Shown piece by piece: positions 9,673 to 17,628 of a stretch of 64,000 nucleotides of DNA; positions within the stretch are counted from its first letter, which is position 1; each line of letters opens with the position of its first letter. Below the pieces are notes generated by a model. It saw only the letters and a program-made list of their open reading frames with translations. It was not told where the DNA came from and did not search any database. Location: assembly GCF_947855115.1 (NCBI RefSeq), contig NZ_CANTZW010000020.1, positions 1-64,000 on the forward strand, given 5' to 3'. A program made the translations under genes and the position numbers. The stretch is from an uncultured Parabacteroides sp. (GTDB lineage: Bacteria > Bacteroidota > Bacteroidia > Bacteroidales > Tannerellaceae).

Positions 9673-10949
9673 CAACAACCGAACTTTTACAATACGACCG
9701 GGATCATCTATGGCATCCCTACACCTCGACCATCAACCCGCTTCCTGTCTATCCCGTAGTCAAGGCAGAAGGCGTAACGATAACCCTTGCGGACGGCAAG
9801 GAACTAATAGACGGAATGTCCTCTTGGTGGGCTGCGGTTCACGGATACAATCATCCAATACTTAACGCAGCGGCTAAAACCCAACTAGATAAAATGAGCC
9901 ATATCATGTTCGGGGGATTTACGCACGAGCCTGCTGTTGAATTAGCCGCTAAATTACTGCCGCTGCTTCCTCCTTCTATGGAAAAGATATTCCTAGCGGA
10001 TAGTGGCTCGGTCGCCGTGGAAGTAGCCTTAAAGATGGCGATCCAATACTGGCAGTCCAAAGGTGTACCGAAAAAACATACTTTCGCCACGATCCGTAGT
10101 GGCTATCACGGGGACACATGGCACGCCATGTCGGTATGCGATCCGGTGACGGGTATGCATGGGCTCTTCTCGGGAAGCTTACCCATCCAATACTTCATAC
10201 CTCAACCTTCGGTCCGATTCGGCGAGGAATGGAAAGAGGAGGCCATAACTCCCTTACAGGATTTATTAGAGCGGCATGCGGACGAGATCGCCGCCTTGAT
10301 CTTAGAACCGGTCGTACAAGGGGCCGGAGGCATGTATTTCTACTCCCCCACTTTCCTCGTTCGTGCCCGGGAACTTTGTGAACGGTATAACGTCTTATTG
10401 ATATTCGACGAGATAGCGACAGGCTTTGGGCGTACCGGAAAGTTGTTCGCATGGGAACATGCGGGGGTTGAGCCCGATATCATGTGTATCGGGAAGGCAT
10501 TGACGGGAGGTTATCTTACGCTTTCTGCCACGATTACGACAAAGCTGATAGCCGACACGATCTGCTCCGGCGAGGCCGGATGCTTTATGCATGGACCTAC
10601 GTTTATGGGAAATCCCTTGGCATGCGCTATCGCTTCAGCCTCAATCTCATTATTAATTGCCAGCCATTGGCAAGAGAAAGTGAAGCGTATAGAGGAGCAA
10701 TTACGGACAGAATTAGCACCAGCCATCAAGCTGCCTGAAGTAGCGGAGGTACGGGTACTGGGAGCGATCGGGGTTATCGAGATGAAGCATCCGGTGGATA
10801 TGGCGATATTGCAACGCCGATTCGTAGAGGAAGGGATATGGGTACGTCCATTCGGACGGCTGGTTTACCTCATGCCCCCTTTCGTAATCTCCACGAATGA
10901 ACTATCCAAACTAACCTCCGGCTTATTGAGAGTATTAACGCATAATTAA
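9669..10949 (+). CDS. bioA: Adenosylmethionine-8-amino-7-oxononanoate aminotransferase
   Basis: Class III PLP aminotransferase of 426 residues. The start is taken as the ATG at 9669, which overlaps the bioB stop as ATGA; a TTG three codons upstream is less likely. Visible motifs are HLWHPYTS near the N-terminus, [16 protein letters not shown], an [16 protein letters not shown]-phosphate segment, [15 protein letters not shown] with the PLP-contacting aspartate, and CIGKALTGG with the Schiff-base lysine. It transfers the amino group of S-adenosylmethionine to KAPA to make DAPA. The short overlap implies translational coupling to bioB. It is followed at once by the second REP-like element. Confidence 0.97.
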   Translation: MTTTELLQYDRDHLWHPYTSTINPLPVYPVVKAEGVTITLADGKELIDGMSSWWAAVHGYNHPILNAAAKTQLDKMSHIMFGGFTHEPAVELAAKLLPLLPPSMEKIFLADSGSVAVEVALKMAIQYWQSKGVPKKHTFATIRSGYHGDTWHAMSVCDPVTGMHGLFSGSLPIQYFIPQPSVRFGEEWKEEAITPLQDLLERHADEIAALILEPVVQGAGGMYFYSPTFLVRARELCERYNVLLIFDEIATGFGRTGKLFAWEHAGVEPDIMCIGKALTGGYLTLSATITTKLIADTICSGEAGCFMHGPTFMGNPLACAIASASISLLIASHWQEKVKRIEEQLRTELAPAIKLPEVAEVRVLGAIGVIEMKHPVDMAILQRRFVEEGIWVRPFGRLVYLMPPFVISTNELSKLTSGLLRVLTHN

Positions 10950-10957
10950 CATATCTA

Positions 10958-11056
10958 GTTGTAGAGACGGGGCGTGCCCCGTCTCACTACAGACTAATGT
11001 GTATCCTAAGTTATCATTTGGATGGGATGAGACGGGGCACGCCCCGTCTCTACAAC
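10958..11056. repeat. REP-like palindromic element, copy 2
   Basis: A second 99-nt copy with the same outer GTTGTAGAGAC/GTCTCTACAAC ends. Its linker differs from copy 1 at a few positions (TATCCTAAGTTATCATTTGGATG). It fills almost the whole bioA-bioF gap and could act as a partial attenuator or RNA-stabilising hairpin inside the operon (inference). Confidence 0.85.
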
Positions 11057-11074
11057 CGGATAATACATAAATAG

Positions 11075-12238
11075 ATGAAATCATATAACGAACAACTTAC
11101 GGCATTACGAGCCTCCGGGAATCTCAGGTATTTACCGGAAGTAGAGCATCAAGGGATATGGGTATTGAAAGAGGGAAAGCGTATGCTGAATCTCTCTTCC
11201 AACGATTATCTGGGACTGGCCAGCCGGCAGGATTTACAAGAGGAGTTTCAAGCATCCACACAAGGTCGCTTCTACCCCTACTCTTCCTCCTCATCCCGTC
11301 TGCTGACGGGCAATTTCTCCATATACACGAAACTGGAGAAACAGATCGCCTGCTCCTTCGACCGGGAAGCCGCATTGGTTTTTAATAGCGGCTATCATGC
11401 CAATACCGGAATCCTTCCGGCTTTGGCTGATAAGCAGACCTTATTACTCGCCGATAAACTAGTACATGCCAGTATCATCGATGGTATCTTATTGAGTGGT
11501 TCCCCTTTCCTCCGCTACCGCCACAACGACTATGATCAACTGGAACGCCTCATACAGAAGAATATCAACCAATACGAGACAATCATCATCTTGACCGAAA
11601 GTATTTTCAGCATGGACGGGGATGTAGCGGACTTAAACCGACTAGTAACCCTCAAGAGGCGATATCCCAATATCCTATTATACGTAGATGAGGCCCACGC
11701 CATCGGAGTCCGCGGAAAGATCGGGTTAGGTATCGCCGAGGAGCAAAGCTGTATCCATGATATTGATCTATTGGTCGGTACTTTCGGCAAGGCGTTAGCG
11801 TCTATGGGGGCCTATCTGGTTTGTTCCTCTACAATACGGGAATATCTGGTCAATACGATGCGACCGCTCATATTCAGTACAGCCCTACCACCATTCCAGA
11901 TCGCATGGACTTCTTTCATCTGGGAAAAACTCCCGTCACTTGTGAAGGAACGGGAAAATCTTCTAGTGTATAGCCAATTGCTAGCAGAGGCTTTGACAGG
12001 CAAAGGTGGTGAAATCAGCCAAAGCCATATCATCCCTTTCATCGTGGGAGAGAGTGAGGATTGCGTACGGAAGGCAGAAGAGTTGCAACGGAAAGGCTTC
12101 TACTGTCTCCCAGTTCGCCCACCGACAGTGCCCAAAGGTACCTCCCGTATTCGTTTCTCCCTTACGGCAAACCTAACAATAAAAAATATTCATCAACTGA
12201 TTGTAGAGACGGGGCGTGCCCCGTCTCCCACCGACTGA
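11075..12238 (+). CDS. bioF: 8-amino-7-oxononanoate synthase; C-terminus provided by a REP-like element
   Basis: A 387-residue alpha-oxoamine synthase (PLP fold type I). It shows LNLSSNDYLGLA, the SSSSRLLTG block, FNSGYHANTGI, the YVDEAHAIGVRG aspartate/histidine region and GTFGKALASMGAY with the PLP lysine. It condenses pimeloyl-ACP with alanine to KAPA. The last ~12 codons and the TGA come from REP-like copy 3, giving the tail [11 protein letters not shown] in place of a native end. The core fold is complete, so the protein is probably active. The ATG lies 18 nt after REP copy 2. Confidence 0.95.
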   Translation: MKSYNEQLTALRASGNLRYLPEVEHQGIWVLKEGKRMLNLSSNDYLGLASRQDLQEEFQASTQGRFYPYSSSSSRLLTGNFSIYTKLEKQIACSFDREAALVFNSGYHANTGILPALADKQTLLLADKLVHASIIDGILLSGSPFLRYRHNDYDQLERLIQKNINQYETIIILTESIFSMDGDVADLNRLVTLKRRYPNILLYVDEAHAIGVRGKIGLGIAEEQSCIHDIDLLVGTFGKALASMGAYLVCSSTIREYLVNTMRPLIFSTALPPFQIAWTSFIWEKLPSLVKERENLLVYSQLLAEALTGKGGEISQSHIIPFIVGESEDCVRKAEELQRKGFYCLPVRPPTVPKGTSRIRFSLTANLTIKNIHQLIVETGRAPSPTD

Positions 12239-12297
12239 TAGTATTCTTAAATTACTATTTTGAGGGGATGAGACGGGGCACGCCCCGTCTCTACAAC
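12201..12297. repeat. REP-like palindromic element, copy 3, overlapping the end of bioF
   Basis: A 97-nt copy whose left hairpin lies inside the bioF reading frame and supplies its stop. The first base is A instead of G and the linker is shortened by two bases. The right hairpin is identical to copies 1 and 2. Confidence 0.85.
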
Positions 12298-12335
12298 TCC
12301 GGATAGATAATATGTATATAAATTAAATCGATAGT

Positions 12336-13001
12336 ATGTATATAGATAAGATAATAAATAAGCAATCCCCTAGTCTGATCCTCTGTCTAGCCGGCTGGTC
12401 CACCTCTCCGGAACTTTTCCACCACCTGAAAGTACCGGAGCAGACAGACCTATGGATTGCCTACGACTACAGGAAGCTTACGTTCGAAGAGACATTCGAC
12501 TCCTATAAAGAGGTCCATCTTATCGCTTGGTCTTTAGGCGTATGGGTTGCCACTCATCTTTGGGCAGATAAACGATCCTTTACCACGGCAACCGCCATAA
12601 ACGGTACTCCTTTTCCCATTCACGATACGCTAGGTATCCCAACCACGATCTTTGAGGGAACCCTTAGTCATATTAGCGAGGAAGGTATGCGTCGTTTTAA
12701 CCGTAGGATGTGCAGAGATAAGGAAACTCTCAATCGATATTCGGAACTCCCTTTGCGCCCGTTGGAGGAGATCAAGGAGGAACTGGAATTTCTATACAAT
12801 CACATCCTCCCGGAAAAGATCGGGCTGTCTGATCCGCAGATATCCACTTTCTGGGATCGAGCCATCCTGTCTACCGAAGATAAGATTTTTCCGATAACCC
12901 ATCTTCGGAACTATTGGCAAGGCCGTTGTCCCATCCAAGAGATCAAGGCGCCTCATCTTCCTTTTTACCACTATCAATCATGGAACGAATTATGGAAGTA
13001 A
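12336..13001 (+). CDS. bioG: BioG-type pimeloyl-ACP methyl ester esterase (DUF452)
   Basis: A 221-residue alpha/beta-hydrolase-like protein of the BioG/DUF452 family. The nucleophile is Ser66 in AWSLGVW. The N-terminal strand LILCLAGWSTSP and the late IKAPHLPFYH segment, carrying a candidate catalytic histidine, fit the family. BioG removes the methyl group that BioC adds, releasing pimeloyl-ACP for BioF; it replaces E. coli BioH. Its position between bioF and bioC, overlapping bioC by about 20 nt, supports the role. No REP copy separates it from bioC. Confidence 0.93.
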   Translation: MYIDKIINKQSPSLILCLAGWSTSPELFHHLKVPEQTDLWIAYDYRKLTFEETFDSYKEVHLIAWSLGVWVATHLWADKRSFTTATAINGTPFPIHDTLGIPTTIFEGTLSHISEEGMRRFNRRMCRDKETLNRYSELPLRPLEEIKEELEFLYNHILPEKIGLSDPQISTFWDRAILSTEDKIFPITHLRNYWQGRCPIQEIKAPHLPFYHYQSWNELWK

Positions 13002-13753
13002 TCAAGCAAGAACGTATCCGCAAGCGTTTCAGTCAAGCGGTGAAGACATACGATGATCATGCGGAAGCCCAGAAGCGGATATGCGCCCATCTAATACAAC
13101 TATTGACCGCATATACCTCCTCTCATTTCCACAGAGTACTGGAAATCGGTTGCGGAAGCGGTGGGTTCACCCGTTTATTAAAACAAGAATGCCAGATTGA
13201 GGAATGGGTACTCAATGATCTTTGTGAGACTTGGCAGAGCACCATCGAAGAGCTATTCTCTTCCCGTTCTCCTCTATTCTTGGTCGGTGATGCCGAGCGA
13301 CTGGCTTTCCCCGGCACGTTCGATTTGATAGCCTCTGCTTCTACCTTACAATGGATGAAAGACCTCTCGAGTTTCCTTCATAAGTTATCGTCCATTCTAT
13401 CGCCTCAAGGCATGCTGGCATTCAACACCTTCATGCCGGACAACCTCCATGAGATCAAGGAACTAACCGGAGAAGGGCTCTCCTATCCTACCGTCGGACA
13501 ATTAAGGGAGTGGTTATCCACCGATTTCCACATCGTTCATGAGGAGGAAGGAAATATTCCCCTTACCTTTCGGCATCCGTTGGAGGTGCTGAAACATCTA
13601 AAGTACACAGGGGTCACAGCCAACACCTCTTGTATCTGGACACGGGGAAAACAGGAACGTTTCTGCCGGGATTATCAAGAGAGATTTTCCTCCGCAGATG
13701 GCAATGTCGTACTGACCTACCGTCCACTCTATATCTTAGCGGTCAAGAAGTAG
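12980..13753 (+). CDS. bioC: Malonyl-ACP O-methyltransferase
   Basis: Class I SAM methyltransferase of about 257 residues. Two in-frame ATGs (12980 and 12992) lie inside the end of bioG; the first gives MERIMEVIKQERI. There is no Shine-Dalgarno to choose, and coupling by the overlap is likely. Motif I is VLEIGCGSGGFTR; the acidic motif II region (EWVLNDL), a GDAERLAF motif and FDLIASASTLQWM follow, the last a BioC hallmark. It methylates the free carboxylate of malonyl-ACP so that fatty-acid enzymes can elongate it to pimelate. It is the last gene before a structured gap that separates it from bioD. Confidence 0.95.
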   Translation: MERIMEVIKQERIRKRFSQAVKTYDDHAEAQKRICAHLIQLLTAYTSSHFHRVLEIGCGSGGFTRLLKQECQIEEWVLNDLCETWQSTIEELFSSRSPLFLVGDAERLAFPGTFDLIASASTLQWMKDLSSFLHKLSSILSPQGMLAFNTFMPDNLHEIKELTGEGLSYPTVGQLREWLSTDFHIVHEEEGNIPLTFRHPLEVLKHLKYTGVTANTSCIWTRGKQERFCRDYQERFSSADGNVVLTYRPLYILAVKK

Positions 13754-13758
13754 GTTGC

Positions 13759-13813
13759 AATAGCCTTTTCTTCTAATAGGGTTAGCCTGATCTTCTCGTA
13801 ACCTTAGGCTATT
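13759..13813 (+). terminator. Structured terminator-like region after bioC
   Basis: AATAGCCT (13759-13766) pairs with AGGCTATT (13806-13813), with an inner GGTTA/TAACC stem near the apex. It follows the bioC stop by 5 nt. No clear T-run follows. Confidence 0.5.
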
Positions 13814-13830
13814 CATCTACAGACCTTGAC

Positions 13831-13918
13831 TATCCACTATCCGTCACAAGATCATCCAACGGATGGTGGACGATCATGCGACGGATAATAGACAGCCTAT
13901 GGAACAGATAGAAAGGGG
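13831..13918. repeat. Degenerate 22-nt periodic region
   Basis: Four segments begin at 13831 (TATCC), 13853 (CATCC), 13875 (CATGC) and 13897 (CTATG), each exactly 22 nt apart. The second contains CATCC-AAC-GGATG, and GACGGATA in the third complements TATCCGTC in the first. Similarity between units is weak, so this may be a decayed relative of the arrays at 24118 and 63864, or chance. Confidence 0.3.
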
Positions 13919-14005
13919 GAAAGTTATCGGATGAAAAGGATAAACTTACTAGAGAAATAAATGAAGCACATAAATGTCTTCAATAACACATAAAACAACT
14001 ATAGA

Positions 14006-14674
14006 ATGAAAGGAAACGTATTATTTATCTCCGGTATAGACACGAACGTCGGAAAGACCATAGCCACCGGAATGATCGCCAAGACCTTGGCGAAAGCAGG
14101 AAAGAAAGTGATCACCCAGAAGATGATACAAACCGGATGCGAGAACGTATCGGAAGATATTGAGGTACATCGCCAAATCCAAGGGATACCCTTTACCAAC
14201 GAGGATACGCAAGGGCTGACTTGCCCTTATATCTTCACTTATCCTTGCTCTCCCCATATGGCTGCGGCGAAAGATGGGCGAAGTATTGATTTAGGCACAA
14301 TCACCCAAGCCACCCGGCGATTGCAAGAAATCTATGAGTATGTATTACTGGAAGGAGCTGGAGGACTGATGGTTCCGAACGACATGGAATCCCTCACGAT
14401 CGATTATATAAAGGAACAATCGTATCCCCTGATACTGGTTACTTCCGGCAAGTTGGGAAGCATCAATCATACTTTACTTAGCCTGTACGCCTGCGAACGA
14501 TACGGCATCAAGGTAAAAGCCATCGTCTATAATCAATATCCAAGCCTCGACCCGCTGATCGAGGCAAATACCTTGGATTATCTAAAAGCCAAATTTCCGG
14601 AGATCCCCTTAATTCTTCTCCCGGAAATGAAAAAAGGAAGCGAGGAGCTTCCCGATATTCGTCCATTGCTATAA
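14006..14674 (+). CDS. bioD: Dethiobiotin synthetase
   Basis: A 222-residue P-loop ligase. It begins with the deviant Walker [10 protein letters not shown] (residues 10-18), then KMIQTGC with the conserved lysine, a [10 protein letters not shown] segment and the [12 protein letters not shown] motif that binds Mg-ATP. It carboxylates DAPA to dethiobiotin, the step between BioA and BioB. The gene is separated from bioC by 252 nt that hold a terminator-like fold, so it may have its own promoter, unlike the tightly packed bioBAFGC. A convergent YkvA-like gene ends 8 nt downstream. Confidence 0.96.
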   Translation: MKGNVLFISGIDTNVGKTIATGMIAKTLAKAGKKVITQKMIQTGCENVSEDIEVHRQIQGIPFTNEDTQGLTCPYIFTYPCSPHMAAAKDGRSIDLGTITQATRRLQEIYEYVLLEGAGGLMVPNDMESLTIDYIKEQSYPLILVTSGKLGSINHTLLSLYACERYGIKVKAIVYNQYPSLDPLIEANTLDYLKAKFPEIPLILLPEMKKGSEELPDIRPLL

Positions 14675-14681
14675 CACCAGA

Positions 14682-15074
14682 TCAAACCGGATCAGGGAAT
14701 AGTTCCAATATTTTCTGATCCGTTTTCCTACGGATCTCTGGCGTAATACTATCCTTCACCATTTTCAATACAAAAGTCATCACCGCCACATCGTCCGTGA
14801 AGCCGATAATAGGGAGCACACTCTCCGGGATTAAGTCAAAAGGCAATATGAAGTATCCTAAAGCCCCGATTATATAGGCCTTATGTTGAAGAGGCACCTT
14901 TTCATCTTGCAACATATAATATAGCGTGAAGACAGGACGCAACACCGTCCCCCCTACCTTCTTCGCTACCCGCTCTACCTTTTTCCAAAAACTATTCTCC
15001 GAGAAATAAGAGCCATATTTCTGTATCTCATGTACTTCCTCGAAAGGAATATCCTCAATTTTTCTTGTATCCAT
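14682..15074 (-). CDS. YkvA-like small membrane protein (DUF1232)
   Basis: A 130-residue protein with the DUF1232 core: KAYIIGALGYFILPFDLIPE followed by IGFTDDVAVM. The family is small, membrane-associated and of unknown function. The start ATG is preceded by a clear -7 element (TATCTTTG on the minus strand). It is convergent with bioD with only 7 nt between the stops, and no obvious terminator fits there. Confidence 0.85.
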   Translation of the reverse strand: MDTRKIEDIPFEEVHEIQKYGSYFSENSFWKKVERVAKKVGGTVLRPVFTLYYMLQDEKVPLQHKAYIIGALGYFILPFDLIPESVLPIIGFTDDVAVMTFVLKMVKDSITPEIRRKTDQKILELFPDPV

Positions 15075-15101
15075 AAACGAATCTTATTAAATCATCTTTC
15101 A

Positions 15102-15109
15102 CAAAGATA
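15102..15109 (-). promoter_or_regulatory. -7 element TATCTTTG for the YkvA-like gene
   Basis: CAAAGATA on the plus strand is TATCTTTG on the minus strand, a full match to TAnnTTTG, 28 nt before the start codon at 15074. Confidence 0.6.
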
Positions 15110-15196
15110 ACAAGTAGTGTAGAAAAATCACACACTGAACGAGGAAATATCACAAACGCCATTCCCCCTCATATTCGATGCTTGTACAAAACAAGC

Positions 15197-15227
15197 AACC
15201 GGACGCAGAGCCTATCTACGTCCGGTT
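15197..15227 (-). terminator. Terminator after the DUF417 gene
   Basis: AACCGGACG (15197-15205) pairs with CGTCCGGTT (15219-15227); on the minus strand the stem is followed by GCTTGTTTTG. It lies 24 nt beyond the DUF417 stop. Confidence 0.8.
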
Positions 15228-15250
15228 CATTTAATCTAAAAGCAGGGTAT

Positions 15251-15832
15251 TTATCTCTTCTTTAATATCCGTTGGGCCGAATCCGACAGAATCACGATCG
15301 CCCCGGCCAATATCACCGTATCTTTTATCACCAACCGTCCGGCTCCCGACAATAACGGGAAACCAAACTCACCGCTACCGAGGTCAGGCACCCAGACCTC
15401 CGGTGTCGTGACCAAGAAAGACAACGTCCCGAACGTCATGATTATAGCCAATCCCGCCCCTATCAAACCGATCTCCGGCGAGAAAATACCGAGGAAGGTC
15501 AAGATACCGATCACCATGATCAAGATACCCAAGCCGCAAGAGAAACCATATGTGTTATTCTCCTGATGCCACTCATGTTTCGCCGGGTCGAACTCTCCTT
15601 CTTTTAACTTATACATCTTGTACTCGGGAGCACTTTTCGTATAGAAGAAACTCATAAAAGGGCTGTTCGCCACAAAGGGTACGATACCTTCCGCTTCATA
15701 ATTCCAAAACTTTAAGCCACCGATCCATACGAATACGATTAAGATCGCCACACGGATCAAATTAATACCGAGCTTCCGGGTAGAGGCCGCCACTTGCAAA
15801 AAAGAGTAAAACAGGTCTTTCAACTTTTCCAT
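15251..15832 (-). CDS. DUF417 (YkgB/RclC-like) inner-membrane protein
   Basis: About 193 residues with four hydrophobic segments; start chosen at MEKLKDLFYS (15832), because the upstream in-frame extension is basic and lies in the leader. The YkgB/DUF417 core is recognisable: an IRVAILIVFVWIGGLKFWNYEAEGIVPFV-like first helix region, NSPFMSF, and a late LVTTPEVWVPD motif. E. coli RclC of this family belongs to the reactive-chlorine resistance genes. The divergent-order neighbour upstream is an AraC-family regulator, as in rcl loci, so a role in oxidative or halogen stress is plausible (inference). Confidence 0.88.
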   Translation of the reverse strand: MEKLKDLFYSFLQVAASTRKLGINLIRVAILIVFVWIGGLKFWNYEAEGIVPFVANSPFMSFFYTKSAPEYKMYKLKEGEFDPAKHEWHQENNTYGFSCGLGILIMVIGILTFLGIFSPEIGLIGAGLAIIMTFGTLSFLVTTPEVWVPDLGSGEFGFPLLSGAGRLVIKDTVILAGAIVILSDSAQRILKKR

Positions 15833-15926
15833 CTTATTATTTTGTTTTATAGTATTGAACTTATACCGCAAAGATCGGTTGATACACTTATACCGCAAAT
15901 GGCGATTTCACCGGATGAGTTGGCAA

Positions 15927-16763
15927 TTATTCCTGTTTCTCTCTTTTTCGATACTCAGATACGCTCTCTCCCGTCATTTTCTTGAAAAAGCGGCTGAATG
16001 TCGCTTGATCCTCAAACCCCAAGATCTCCGCAATTTCCTTCGCACTTTTCTGGCTATATAATAGCAATCGTTTGGCCTCAGCCTCAATCCGCTCATGGAT
16101 AATCCGTAACGGTGAAGGCAATCCGTAAATCATAAAAAGATTCGATAAGGTCTTGGGGGATCGGTACAGCATATCCGCATAATCCTGAACCATCTTCTTT
16201 TCCTTAAAATGATTATCAACCAATATATAAAACTGTCGGACCATATCGAACGTATTTTCCCGTCCAGGACTTACCGAGAACTTCTCACGTGCGATACGAG
16301 TACATAAAATGATGAAACGCTTCAATAAGATACGAAGCATTTCCTCTCGCAAATTGTCTTTTATGTTGTACTCACCTGCCAAGTTATCGGTAATATCGCG
16401 CAGAGATAGGACTTGAGACTCACTTAATTCCAATCGCATTACATTGGCTGTACCGTTAAAAAGAAAACCGTTACACGATACCTCATTGTCATGTCCGAAA
16501 ATACAATAGAAGTTGCTGTTGAACAAAAGCGTCAGATACTCGCCGTTGATCGCCTTGAACTCGACGTGATGCAAAGGAGTTAAGGGGATAATCTCGCCTT
16601 TCACTAAAGTTACCGGTATATGATCGATCTCCAGCCGTAACGAACCGTCTTGTACCCAAATAAATTTGTAAAGCGTATTATCTTTCCGCAAAGCGAGGTT
16701 CGTATGATACGAATCGGTCAATGCGATATTACCTCTTAGGCGGGTACTAAATATATATTCCAT
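15927..16763 (-). CDS. AraC-family transcriptional regulator
   Basis: A 278-residue protein with an N-terminal cupin-like sensor (residues ~1-140) and a C-terminal double helix-turn-helix (residues ~180-275) including SAKEIAEILGFEDQATFSRFFKKMTGESVSEYR-type helices, shown here by AEILGF and FSRFFKK. It ends 94 nt before the start of the DUF417 gene on the same strand and may control it together with the exported thioredoxin upstream. The cupin has Cys residues near its middle (FYCIFGHDNEVSCNGF), which could be redox-sensitive, though this is only a suggestion. Confidence 0.9.
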   Translation of the reverse strand: MEYIFSTRLRGNIALTDSYHTNLALRKDNTLYKFIWVQDGSLRLEIDHIPVTLVKGEIIPLTPLHHVEFKAINGEYLTLLFNSNFYCIFGHDNEVSCNGFLFNGTANVMRLELSESQVLSLRDITDNLAGEYNIKDNLREEMLRILLKRFIILCTRIAREKFSVSPGRENTFDMVRQFYILVDNHFKEKKMVQDYADMLYRSPKTLSNLFMIYGLPSPLRIIHERIEAEAKRLLLYSQKSAKEIAEILGFEDQATFSRFFKKMTGESVSEYRKREKQE

Positions 16764-16817
16764 AGATTTTACCGGATTTTAAATGGATAAAGATAACAAT
16801 ATTATACTAACAAAAGA

Positions 16818-16847
16818 GGAAGTTCACTTTATTCCCAGTAAACTTCC
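16818..16847 (-). terminator. Terminator after the exported thioredoxin gene
   Basis: GGAAGTT (16818-16824) pairs with AACTTCC (16841-16847), extended by ACT/AGT; on the minus strand TCTTTTGTT follows. Confidence 0.7.
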
Positions 16848-16890
16848 AGAGCGACCGTACCCGCAAACCTCATAAACAATACCGCCGGTG

Positions 16891-16919
16891 AGAGACACAG
16901 CCACACCGCATCTCTACAA
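16891..16919. repeat. Degenerate REP-like half-element
   Basis: GAGACACAGCC....CATCTCTACAA resembles the right half of the REP-like element (GAGACGGGGC....GTCTCTACAA) with several mismatches. It lies 18 nt beyond the thioredoxin stop at 16937. Confidence 0.4.
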
Positions 16920-16936
16920 ACCGTACGATATATGGA

Positions 16937-17425
16937 TTATTTTCTCTCTAATAAAATGTTATCTACCAGCTTCTTCAACTCATTCTTCGGCATAGCCCCT
17001 TGAACCAAACTCGGTTCCTTTCTCATCGGAACAAACAATAAAGAAGGAATACTGCGAATACCGAAAACGTTTGCCAAATCTGCCTCCTTATCGACATTCA
17101 CCTTATATACATTGATTTTACCCTCGTACTCTTTACTGATCTCATCCAAGATAGGAGACATCATCTTGCAAGGCCCGCACCAAGTCGCATAGAAATCAAT
17201 AACCGCAGGTTTATCACCCTCAAAGTTCCATGCGTTCGGATTCGTCTCAAAATCATATACTTTTTTTATGAAATCTTCTTGTGTCAATTCTATTACCATC
17301 ATTTTATTTTCCGTATTATTGTTATTACTCCCATTCCCATTACTTGCGTCTGCCGTTCCTACCAAAAGGCTCGCAAATACTACGATACCGGCCTTTATAA
17401 AATCCATCTTGAACTTTCTTTTCAT
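16937..17425 (-). CDS. Exported thioredoxin-fold protein (CGPC)
   Basis: A 162-residue protein: signal peptide (cleavage near ADA-S, residue 27), a short Asn/Ser/Gly linker, then a thioredoxin domain with W82-C83-G84-P85-C86 and the cis-proline loop RSIPSLLF. The classical WCGPC site with an export signal suggests a periplasmic disulfide reductase. The mature domain is closely similar to the cytosolic protein at 62194-62553 (shared DFxANP/NPxxW insert). Its gene lies upstream of an AraC regulator and a DUF417 gene in the same direction, which hints at a redox-stress group. Confidence 0.92.
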   Translation of the reverse strand: MKRKFKMDFIKAGIVVFASLLVGTADASNGNGSNNNNTENKMMVIELTQEDFIKKVYDFETNPNAWNFEGDKPAVIDFYATWCGPCKMMSPILDEISKEYEGKINVYKVNVDKEADLANVFGIRSIPSLLFVPMRKEPSLVQGAMPKNELKKLVDNILLERK

Positions 17426-17562
17426 CGTTATTACTTTGTCTTTTATTTATATCGCAAAGTTCATCTTATTTCCACGATTTAAGAATAGCCATATTACCGG
17501 ATAAGTTAGCGATATTTCCCGATAGCTTTCAAAAAAACATAAAATAAGTTTCTTCAATATAA

Positions 17563-17593
17563 ATGCCGAACCTTGGCTGGCAAGATTCGGCAT
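17563..17593 (-). terminator. Terminator after the beta-barrel gene
   Basis: ATGCCGAA (17563-17570) pairs with TTCGGCAT (17586-17593), with a second inner CC/GG pairing. It follows the stop at 17629 on the minus strand and is followed by TTATATTG. Confidence 0.65.
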
Positions 17594-17628
17594 ATCATAT
17601 ATTCTTTTCCCGCAAAGCCCCGACAAGG

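Noticed and set aside
8554..12297. Complete insertion sequence in the biotin cluster
   Set aside because: Elements are 97-99 nt with no transposase frame and no target-site duplication that I can define.
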